Positions 1 through 10,200 of a DNA stretch of 64,000 bases are shown piece after piece. A program made the position numbers and the translations under genes. This DNA comes from Synanceia verrucosa (lineage: Eukaryota > Chordata > Actinopteri > Perciformes > Synanceiidae). How positions within the stretch are numbered: position 1 is the first letter of the stretch; the number at the start of each line of letters is the position of its first letter. The stretch is from the NCBI GenBank assembly GCA_029721515.1, contig CM056556.1, positions 14,404,098 to 14,468,097 on the forward strand, read 5' to 3'. The notes beneath the pieces are model-generated. The model was not told where the DNA came from. It saw nothing but the letters and a program-made list of their open reading frames with translations, and made no database searches.

Positions 1-752
1 CTGTGTATTCCCACCTGCCTTGTTTAGTTCAATTAAAACAAACTCAAGTTTGTTTCCTCCCTTGGTTTGGACCTTTTTGGCCGGTGTGAATACCATCACT
101 CGACCCACCATCACTCGGAACAAACAAGCGGACCGAGACCCAGTTGAGGAGGTGGTCTCAGATGCGGTTCCTATCAAACCCTGGTCCGGTTCGTTTCAGG
201 TGTGAAAGCAGCCCGACCTCAATCGGAACCCAGTTGCAAAACTTTTTTGGATTTGACAGGCTCCCGTAGTTCTTGCACATATATAATAATTTGATCATGC
301 ATCTCCAAATACCTGTTCTGTCTTCTGTACTGTAGACCTGTTGTTACTGTAGCACATGAGAGCTCTTCTTCTCAGCTGTTTAGCTGCACGTCTTCGCTGT
401 TGAAAAATTACATGCATGATATTGTAAAACTGATCATGCATCAAACGGTCTTGACGCTCAAACATTTCTGCAAAAACCTGCAAATGTATAAACCATATTG
501 CTATAAGGATAACGAAAACAACACGCAGTCTCCAATGTTTACGTAGGCCTACTTTTACTTTTGGGTTTCCTGCTTTACCCCGCCCACACGTTTACCGTCC
601 AATGGTTGAATGACCCTAGCACATGTGTTAATTCATGTCCTATTGCAATTAATCACAGTGTGAAATCGAACTGCACTAAAAAAAAAAAAAAAAATTTGGT
701 CCAGACCAAAGCAAGTGAACTCCTGGACCTTCCTGGTGTGAATACGCCCTAA
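1..752. mobile_element. Nonautonomous DNA transposon (Harbinger-like) relic at the left edge
   Basis: The right end (about 737-750) reads, on the - strand, GGGCGTATTCACACC. The left end shows TGTGTATTCCCACCTGCCTTG at positions 2-22, so the two ends are imperfect inverted copies around GTATTCNCACC. Such GTATTCACACC ends recur in teleost PIF/Harbinger-type elements. Between them a - strand open segment (483-295) is rich in Arg and Gln, possibly a remnant of an element protein. Left-edge truncation cannot be excluded. Confidence 0.45.
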
Positions 753-1055
753 GAATAGGTTTGTTTTTGTTAGCTTGGAGGAAGCCCTTCATATCTACAG
801 AAGGGGGTCCTCTTCACAGAGTCCACCTTGTTTCCAGAATGACAAACCAAACACTGTATAGAGTAAGCTGGCAGCTATTACCTGAAGGTCCCTGTAACTT
901 TCCGACATGCTTTTGTGATCACTTTTGAGTTCAGGCTATCTTTATCTTTATGTACACAGGCAGTGCACCAAAGAATGTGGTCTGAATGGGGAAACATACC
1001 AACTCATGCCTCTGATCAACAACACAAAACTGTGTTTCTTTGTCTTTTTTTACAG

Positions 1056-1086
1056 AGTCATGATGAAATGTCCAACTGTGAAACTG
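1056..1086 (+). CDS. pik3c2g: Tentative 31-nt upstream exon of pik3c2g
   Basis: A pyrimidine-rich tract ending in tacag precedes a short open segment reading SHDEMSNCET, followed by gtgagt, a strong donor. Its end phase (1) matches the start phase of the exon at 2022, giving an in-frame join. It could be the end of the Ras-binding domain region, but 10 residues are too few to recognise, so this could also be a chance splice-site pair. No further exon was identified between 1 and 1055. Confidence 0.35.
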
Positions 1087-1173
1087 GTGAGTTACTCAAT
1101 TATAATGCAATTGGTGTGTGCGTGTTTGTATTATTTGTGGTTCTTACGGGTTTTTATTTGACTTCATGGTTAC

Positions 1174-1260
1174 CATCCATCCATCCATCCATTATCTACC
1201 GCTTATCCTCATAGGGGCGCAGGGGGGCTGACAGACAACCATTCACACCCACATTCACAT
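1174..1260 (-). repeat. SINE-like repeat, 3' part (copy 1 of 5)
   Basis: Carries the CCATCCATCCAT tail, ATTATCTACCGCTTATCCTC and the ACAACCATTCACAC block shared with the full copy at 35370-35713, same orientation. The middle is deleted. Confidence 0.7.
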
Positions 1261-1395
1261 GTATGTATATACGCATATATGTATACATATATGCGTATAT
1301 ACATACACACGTGTATATACGCATATATGTATACGTATACGTATATATAAGTATATATATATACACACACATATACGTATATATATATATATATA
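1261..1395. repeat. Alternating TA/CA/CG low-complexity tract
   Basis: About 130 bp of almost pure alternating pyrimidine-purine steps (tatgtata, gcgtatat, cacgtgtata), directly after the SINE-like tail. It is a strong candidate for Z-DNA or cruciform formation and probably expanded from the repeat's tail. Confidence 0.8.
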
Positions 1396-1605
1396 ACAAG
1401 GTCCTATAAAAAATAAAAAGAACAACCAAGTGGAAACATCAAATATAACATGATTGAATAAAATAAGTGGACAAAATAATGAACACAGTGGAGCGACTGG
1501 TGAAGTAAAGATAGCACAGTGCATGGTATTAACGAAAAGAAGTGAGTAATAGATAAAGACATAAAAAATATTGTACATTATATTATGTATATTATAAGAG
1601 AGTTG

Positions 1606-1780
1606 CGGATGGCACGGTGATGCAGTGGTTAGCACTGTCGCCTCACAGCAAGAAGGTACCGGGTTCGAATCCCGGGCTCAGGGCCTTTCTGTGTGGAGTT
1701 TGCGTGTTCTCCCCGTGTCTGCGTGGATTCTCTCTGGGTACTCCGGTTTCCTCCCACCATCCAAAAATGCACATATTTTG
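1606..1780 (+). repeat. SINE-like repeat, tRNA-like 5' head (copy 2 of 5)
   Basis: GATGCAGTGGTTAGCACTG is a weak A box and GGTTCGAATCC at 1662-1672 a perfect B box of an RNA polymerase III promoter. The downstream body (CTGTGTGGAGTTTGCGTGTTCTCC, written here only in part as GTGTGGAGTTTGCGTG) is shared in reverse complement with 35600-35700 and 40500-40600. Lies in the intron before the 2022 exon. Confidence 0.75.
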
Positions 1781-2021
1781 CACAAGTCCACTATAGTTGG
1801 GTGTGTGTAGATAAAATGGAAATGAGATGGAAATATGGGAAATACTGTCTGCTTATAACTGCATTATAGTGTGTTCCAAACCATTTATTAAATGTTTGTG
1901 TAGTACTTACAGTATAAACGCTGAATGCGCAGACTTAAGGTAACATGTTGCCTATTTGACGTGCTGTTTGGAATATTAACACTGTCATTGTCTAAACTGA
2001 TGTTTATTATCTGTATTTCAG

Positions 2022-4253
2022 CCATTATGATGCTCCACAAGGCAATACTCAAAGTGCTGCAGATCTTTTTTGACAACTTCCATTCAGATTTCAGAGGTCA
2101 GGCGATAACCAGCAACCGACAAGTACTTGATGTTGAGAACAACTCTGAAATCCTCCAATTTAGCATTTCTTCTCTCTACCAACTACAACCCACCTGGCTG
2201 ACCAAGTATGTGTGTATTTACTGGATATTCACGCACACACACACACACACACACATTCGACTGTTTACTTTACTGCCTTCTCTTTCCTCTCATTTGTTTT
2301 TAGTTATGACTGCTTCTCTGTTTCCTGTGAGTTGTTGTACGGAGGAAAAAAGATCTGTGACACAGGCATTTCTGAAAACATCAGCACCGCCTTGTCATAT
2401 GGAAACAAGATCCAGTGTAACCGCATGTAAATATCATTTAATCACATTCCACTGTGTTGTTTGCACAAGAATTACATCATCACTGATAAAGAAGTGAAAG
2501 TATATTTAGCAGAGTAATCTTTCAGACTGCTACTTCTTGAAGAGTCCATCAGATACAGGCTCTCTCTCTCTCTCTCTCTCTGTCTGTGTACTTTTAGTTC
2601 CATCAAGTGTGTGAGAAATAATATATCAGCTCATTTTAATAGAAGAATGGAAAATGACACAAGAGCCATGGAAAGAAGCGTAAAGTGAAAAGTAAATATG
2701 TTTATGTCTAATTTGTTTGATTTTTAGGATGGTGTTTCCTGTTCCAGTGAATCAACTGCCGTATGAGAGCATACTGACACTTCGCCTCAAGGGCTCCAAG
2801 CGAGGAAAGAGCCCCGAGCTTTTATGCTGGGCTGTCCTACCTCTCTTCAGTGACCAGTAGGTTTACACCCATCCCATTTTTTGCATATCTTTTGACTTTG
2901 ATAATAAGACAGGAAGAAGCTGAGCAGGTGCAGGAAGCTAAATTCTTGATCTGCATTGCTGTTTGTCGCATGCTGAATGAGTGCCAAATATTTATAGGAC
3001 TAACTGTTGTGAAACAAGCTGTGGCCATACATGATTGGAGGGCGTCTGGAACATGTGACTAAAGTATAAAATGTCTCCCGTGGATATCTTAACGACCACA
3101 AGAGATTTTGTAAAATGGGTAAAATGGCATTTTATTAATCACTGTCATCAAACCTCACTCTTTCAAAGATCTTTCAATCATCTGGGGTGGCTGTAGCTCA
3201 GTTGTACCTGAACCCTGGTTCTTCCCTGGTGCCTTACATGGCAGACATTGAGGTGATTAGCAAGAATGGTGCAGCTACTCATTACCGAGTCCTTTTTTAA
3301 ATTTTTATTTCTATTTTAGGGTTCTTTTTTTTTTTTTTTAGATATGGTCTTAAACTTTTGATCAGCTGATGAACAGCCTATTTCAGTTTAATTGTTGTTT
3401 GCAATAAATTGCTTGCTCAAATTTTTTTTGTCTTACTCCCATTTCTTCGTTTTGAATTTTGAAGCACTACTTAGAACCTTCCTAAGATCCAACAGATCTA
3501 ATCGGTGCTCCACAGAGATTTCTTTTTTTTTTCAATTTAATTGTCTCTTTAATTCTTTCTAAAAGCCGACTGAGACACATTTTCTGGATATTTCATTTTA
3601 TATTCAATGCAGAAGAATAAATGTGCACAAAATCAGACAAATTGTAACCCAACAGGAAGTTGGTGAACAAAAGAGTTCTGAACAGGATTACTAATTACAC
3701 CATTAACTCTTTGAGTGCCATTGACACATTTCAACATCATTTAAAAGCTGACGCTTGAGTGCCATTGTTTTTTGATTGTCTTTTGATTTTGCATATCAAT
3801 TTTACCTCTACTAAGCGTGTTATGCATTAAAAGTTGTATTATTATTATTATTACTCTTGTTTTCTGAGCTCTTGGACACTATGGTGTACTCAGTGACATG
3901 TCCTATGTATGCTGTGTGCGTGTCTAGGACTCTGGTAATGGGGACCATTCTGCTCAGTATGTCCACACTGGCCGAGCTGCCTGACCTTCCCTCCCCTGCC
4001 CTTTTTGACAGCCACAGACAAGCCATCGGGGTCATACTGCAGGTCAGTAATAATGAAGTCTCCCCCTTGTTGACCAAAAGACCAGCGACACGCTCATTCA
4101 TCCTCCCATCTTTGCCCAGCTCCAGTTTCAAGATCAGTTTGAGTGGAAGTATCGGAGGCCCATCGCCCTGCCAGGTCCAGTTGTATTTACTGAGCCTTGT
4201 GAGGCACTGGTCGGGAAAATAATAAGCGTTTCTAAGAAGCACTGCCTCTGCTT
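2022..4253 (+). CDS. pik3c2g: pik3c2g exons for the first (PI3K-type) C2 domain
   Basis: Five exons encode the segment between the Ras-binding and helical domains and the PI3K-type C2 domain. The opening helical stretch reads AILKVLQIFFDNFHSDFRG. The C2 core follows, with LQFSISSLYQL as the first strand, YDCFSVSCELLYGGKKICD, FPVPVNQLPYESILTLRL (the usual PI3K-C2 pattern of FP-hydrophobic, LPxES, LTLxL) and LLCWAVLPLFSDQ. The last exon, ending at 4253, leads into the helical domain. This domain packs against the kinase core and helps membrane contact in PI3Ks. An apparent exon-like patch near 3183-3272 is not needed, because 2856 joins 3928 in frame. Confidence 0.85.
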
Positions 4254-7200
4254 GTGAGTAGAAGAAAACAACACACACTACATTTTGAACAAGGTTTTCT
4301 GTAGCGGTCTGAATCAATGTTTTTTCCTTCGCCAGTCTGACAGAAAATGAGAAGGCTTTCCTGTGGAGTAAACGCCACTGCAGTAACAAAGGAAGTACTT
4401 TCCTCCACCTGCTGCTGGGTGGAGTGCCTCGATGGCAGCCTGAAGACCTGACAGAGATCTACACTGCTGTAGATAACTGGCCCATCCATCTACCTGAGGA
4501 GGCCCTCTTCCTGCTTAGTGACAGGTAGCTTCACAGTCGTTATGCAAGGACCAACAGAGATGGTTGATGCACAATGCATGGAGGGCTTCTTCTGTGTTTC
4601 GGTTCAGTTACAACCAAGCCATTATTGCAGAAGGATTCCTGCACATTGTAAGGGAGTGATGCAAAATGTTTTATTTTCTTTTTTCAACAGAACTTACCTG
4701 ATATTCTGTTCATACTAACAAAGCAACAGTGTTGGATCAAGTTAAGGAAGAAAGAAAAAAAACTGTTAATTATTCAGCTAAAAACTAGCTTAAAAAGCTG
4801 TGTGGAATAAGTAATAACAACTGCATTAATACACATCTAAAAAGTACACAGAGCAAATGAAGCTGCACAAAAGCACAAACAATGACCTTTAGAGAACAGA
4901 GACATCTGAAAGCAAAAGAGGATGAAGGATGATTAGTTTTACAGGCAGGTGAAGCACAGCTGCAGCACGTCGTGACAACAGCCGCATGTGTTCATTTTGT
5001 TTCAATATGCTCATTGATTACTACAAAAAGAACAGTGTTTCCCTCTGGCAGTTTCTGTCATCCATGGACCGGCTGTGCAACCAACCAGTTTATACCAAAG
5101 CAAAAAAAAGCTTGAAATACTCTTGATGCAAAATTGATTAAGAGCAAACCAAGTGATTCCTGTACAGAAAATGTCTGTAAAATACTTCCTGTGTGTAAGA
5201 CTGAAGCTGTGCCGCTTTTGCTTTGCCTAATTTCACTGAAATGGAAAGATGTTCGCCCTCCTAACTTTTACCCACTGGATCAAATAGAGAAAGTGAAGTA
5301 CTCATTAAGGGGCTCCACAGAGACTTTTAATGAAGTATGGAATCCCTTTCTTCACCATATTAAAGAGAAAATCCAATTACCCACTGTTCTGTGAAAAGGA
5401 AAAATGATTAATTCTCCATTATCACTTAAAGGGATAGTCCTGGTGTTTTGAGGTAGGGGTGTATGAGCTTCTTATCCATATTCAGTACATGGAGAATATT
5501 TTCAGCATTTTTGCCGTGAGACAGTCCTCTTTGACTTTTTTTTAATTATCACTTTGTTTCATTTGGTTGTTCTTGTCTTTGTTTTAGACGTAATATGTCA
5601 CTGAATATATAAAACATTATTGCTATACACAAAGTCACAATAGTCATACTAGAAAGGCACTCAGAGAGCGCAGACCTCCGCCAAGGCGGCGACGACTTTT
5701 TATTTAAAGTTACCCCCACCGCCAAGGAGGTTATGTTCTCACCGGGGCTTGTTTGTTGGTTTGTCGGTTTGCAAAGTAACTCAAAAATTTATGGATGGTT
5801 TTTGACAAAATTTTCAAGATTGGCCGGAAGTGGTCTAACTTAAAACTGATTCATTTTTGGTGCTGATGAGATCCGATTCAACGTCTCCACAAAAAATGAA
5901 TCAGTTTTAAGTTAGGCCACATCTGGCCAATCCTGAAAATTCCATGACAACGTCCATGACTTTTTGAGTTATTTTGCAAACCAACAAACCAGCAAACAAA
6001 CCCCAGTGAAAACATGACCTCCTAGGCGGAGGTAATAACAAAAGTGCTACGAAAGTGCTGGCAGTGAACAATGCTGTTTGTGTCTATGTACAGTACCACT
6101 ATTATGTATCTAACACAGTAGTCCAGTATTGACACTGCACTGTTTACTGTGATGCTGATACTATCCTGTATAATTCATTTTTGAATGTGGTCTAAAGGGA
6201 ACAGCACACCCGATGATACAAACAGAGCAGTAACGCCAAATCACACTTGTGACCACAACCAAAATTCAGGTTTCCATTAGTCTTTGTTTGGTGTTTGTCT
6301 TTTTTCAGTTTTCCCGATAAGACTGTGCGGAAAGCTGCAGTTCAGTACTTTGAGCAGATACCAGATGGTGAGCTGGAGGTGTTTCTGCCACAGTTGGTCC
6401 AGGTGAGCACATTAGCATACAGCACTTACTACTGAGCGACAAAATAGATGTTTAAACATTCACCCCGCTATCTTTTCAATATGCAAACATATCAGGTTGA
6501 TCAGTCGTTCTGTCCTGCAGGCCCTGAAGAGTGAGTGGGAGTTGGATGGACCTCTGGTGATGGTGCTGTTGGAGAGATCACTGAAGAACATGCGGATTGC
6601 CCATCAACTCTACTGGTGAGCGGAGGAGCCTGACATCAGCCTGAAAGAATATGGTTTTGGTTTATTGCTGGCACTGGTGTTGTTTCATTTACTCAATGTT
6701 AAGAGCATAAAAGCAGCTTGCATGAAAGTCTTATATGTGGTGATAATTTTGTCCAATTTAATGCAAGTATTTGTCACTGCAGCACGTGGGTAAGTCTGTA
6801 TGATTTGTTAATGTTTTGCGTGCTGGCAGGCTGCTGGAGGATGCCCACGTAGACCCCTATTACCAGAGCTGGTTCAGTAAGGTTCAGGCTGCCCTGCGGC
6901 ACTGTTGTGGCCGGGCACTGAGGCAGGAGCTGGAGCATGAAAGCCGCCTGGTGTCCATACTCGTGCGGGTGGCTGAGAAGGTTCGAACTGCCGATAAGGC
7001 TCGACGTAAGGTCTGTAAACAGATCTACTCATTCATCAACTCAATCACTGGCTCGTAAGCCTGTCCTGGTCTTTCATTTGTGCTCGTTTCTTCTTTCATG
7101 TCATGCATTTTCATACAGAGTGTTTTGAACAAAGAAAAGTTGAAGATTGCTGACTTCTTCCAAGATGGGGTCAGTTGTTGTTTGCCACTGGATCCTGCAG

Positions 7201-10200
7201 TCCGTATAAAAGCACTGGACGTGGATGTAAGAGTGTTAGAGCTTTTCTAACAATACTGTAAACTAATATGCACGCAGAAGTGTTTACTTCTCTGATGTTT
7301 TACTAACAGGCTTGTAAGTTCTACAACTCCAACGCTGCTCCTCTGGGAATTTCGTTCATCTGTTCTGACCCTCTGGGCCAGGACATCAAGGTCATCTGCA
7401 AGGTTGGTCATAATATCACACCCTATTAAAATAATGGCCCAAGTCATTTTTTCAAGTTTTTGGGAAAACACAAAAAACTGGTGGCCATAATTATCAAGAG
7501 ATGATTTAAGCCAAAAACTCATTTTCGTCAAAAAATGACTTAGGCCATTATTTTAATAGAATGACGATATGTTGCTTTTCTGAGCCACACTGTTCTGCCT
7601 CATGTATTCCTAAATTTATCTTACTTTTTGCTTTGAGATTTGCACTGTGCTTTTTCCAAGTCAGTCTCACTGAACTGGACGCACTCATACGGCGCTCGTT
7701 TCAGCCTGATAAATGTCACCTCTTAATGAGGAGCTGCACGTTTGCAAGATTTCATCATTAGCATAATCACTTGCCGTATGAGGCCATCTGTTCTGCTCTG
7801 TTTGTTGGCAGGTTTCATCCACAAAAATGTGAAAAAGAAGACTTTCACAGGGAGCCTCTAATCTGCTGTCTGCAGAGGAAAATATAACAAACTTAGCAGT
7901 GTCCGTTGTCGTATTAGAGGAGCACATTGTTCGGAATGTTTTCTAATCAATATCTAATCATCTGCCCGATCGAGAGAAAATATCCCAGCTCAATAACTTA
8001 TCATTAGAGCAACGTGATGCTGGTTTAAGATGATTGAGAAATAAAAGCTTTTGATCAGTTAAAGAGCAGCTTGGCTCTTTACAAAGAAGGTACTAGTGAC
8101 ATTAGGCTGGTTCCTGCATCAAAAAACAGATTTTTTAGTAAAATGTGTTGTTCAGACAGGAGATAACCTTCGCCAGGACATGCTGGTACTTCAGATCGTC
8201 CGTGTGATGGACAGCGTGTGGCTTCAGGAGGGGCTGGACCTGCGAATGATCACCTACAGGTGTCTTTCTACAGGCAGAGCACAGGGTCAGTTTATTTGTT
8301 ATTTGTTTGGACTTTAATATTTCCCTTGGCTTACATCTCTCTGGCTGTGAATTAACATTTTTTTTCCACACATATTCATGTCAATGCGGTTGTCAGGCCT
8401 GGTGGAAGTGGTTCCTGAGGCAGTGACCCTAGGGAAGATTCAGCAGGAATGGGGTCTGGGTGGCACCCTTCGAGAAGACACACTGGAGAAATGGTTCCAC
8501 ATGTGGAACAAAACTAAGGAGGACTATGATAAGGTTAAAGCCACTAAAACAATGTTCACAATTTTTGCTTGTTGCATTATGTAACTCTCTCCTACTGTGT
8601 ATGTGTAGGCTGTGATGAACTTCATCCACTCGTGTGCAGGGTGGTGTGTGGCCACCTTCATCCTGGGGATCTGTGATCGGCACAATGACAACATCATGTT
8701 GAGACACAGTGGCCACATGTTTCACATCGATTTTGGCAAGATCCTGGGCAATGCGCAGAAGTTCGGAAGCTTTAAAAGGCAAGCAGCATTTAGAAAGTGA
8801 AAAGAGTAGGGGTTTTTTAGCAGAAGGGAGAGTCAAAGACGATAATTTGAATTAACAAGAACACTGACTTGCTTTTCTTTTCTCTTTTTTTTTTGCACTG
8901 ATAGGGACCGATCACCATTCATCTTTACATCTGAGATGCAGCACTTCATCACAGGCGGGGGGCAGAAGCCTCAGCGCCTGCATCGCTTTGTGGAGCTCTG
9001 CTGTGAAGCTTACAACATTATCAGAAAGCGCTCTGCACTGATACTCGGCTTGTTGGAGTTGGTGAGACATTTTACTGAATAACACTGTCACAGTAACAAC
9101 TTCTCAGCTTGATCTGCGAGCAGATAATATGACATGAAATATTTTCTGTCATGTTTTTTTTTTTTGTTTTGTTTTGTTTTGCAGATGCTCAGAGCAAGAA
9201 TGCCAGAACTGAAGGACTGTAATGACCTGTTGTATGTCCAGACCAACCTCAGACCTCATGACACAGACCTGGAGGCCACATCCTACTTCACAAAGTAATT
9301 TAACACACAGTCTCTTTCTAACTAACTACTATTTCAGATGTTGTATTAATGTGATACTAATGTGTCTGATGTAGGAAGATCAAGGAAAGCATGGGCTGTG
9401 TTGCAGTCAAGTTTAACTTCCTGACACACAGCATGGCTCAAGGGAAGAAACAAGATCCACGGACCCGGGACGGCATTCCTGCTCCCAGCACCAACATCCA
9501 AGAAGCTGTCATCCAAGGATACACCATCAGGGGAAAAGATGTGGTGAGGCAGCATGTTGCTCTTTGAGCTGTGCTTATTCAGACAGAAAATGTTGGCCTC
9601 TGTGTTCGCTTTCATAAGGAAATGCCACTGAGAGATGTAGCCTAATGCACCACTGAGCTTTGTGTTAGATCCCAGTAGCTAGGAGAGCTGACGAAACACC
9701 TGGAACTGACAGCAGGTTCACACATATTTGCTCTAAGAGGAGTAACCCCTGGCACTGATATGCTGCTGTGTGCTAGTGTTAGGTCTGCTGTCACTCCAAG
9801 GCCTCCGAGGCAGCAGCACTGTGTTCATTCCCTGACTCCCCAGAGTCGAGCAAAGAATGTTACTGATGTTTGTTGGCATTTCACTGCTCTTTGATCAGAT
9901 TGGGCTGACTGATGTTAGGATTAACTGTTCTGAGGCAGAGATGGAGCGTCTTGTCTGTCAGCAGACAGAGTCGCCCAGTTACTTCAAGATTTCCTTATTG
10001 ATCAATTTACATTAACTACAGTATAAGTGGGAAATTAATTTCCACTATTTGTTTTGTTAGCACAATAGAAGCACATAAAGTAATTTTACTTTCCCATAAT
10101 TTTAATTTGGACAAACAAAGTCATTTTAGAAGTGAAATATAAAACCGAGGAAACAATTGATGGATGGACTGCATAGGTTCCAAATTGGGAAATAATTGCA

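Noticed and set aside
1653..1680. A functional tRNA gene (perfect B box GGTTCGAATCC)
   Set aside because: No acceptor stem or anticodon arm; the surrounding sequence is a SINE-like head found in several copies.
3183..3272. Exon-like segment in pik3c2g (open frame with IFQSSGVAVAQLYLNPGSSL) followed by gtgatt, also starting with tRNA-like GGGGTGGCTGTAGCTCAG
   Set aside because: The exon ending 2856 joins 3928 in frame and gives the expected C2 sequence, so no exon is needed. The segment does not fold as a tRNA and has no T-arm.
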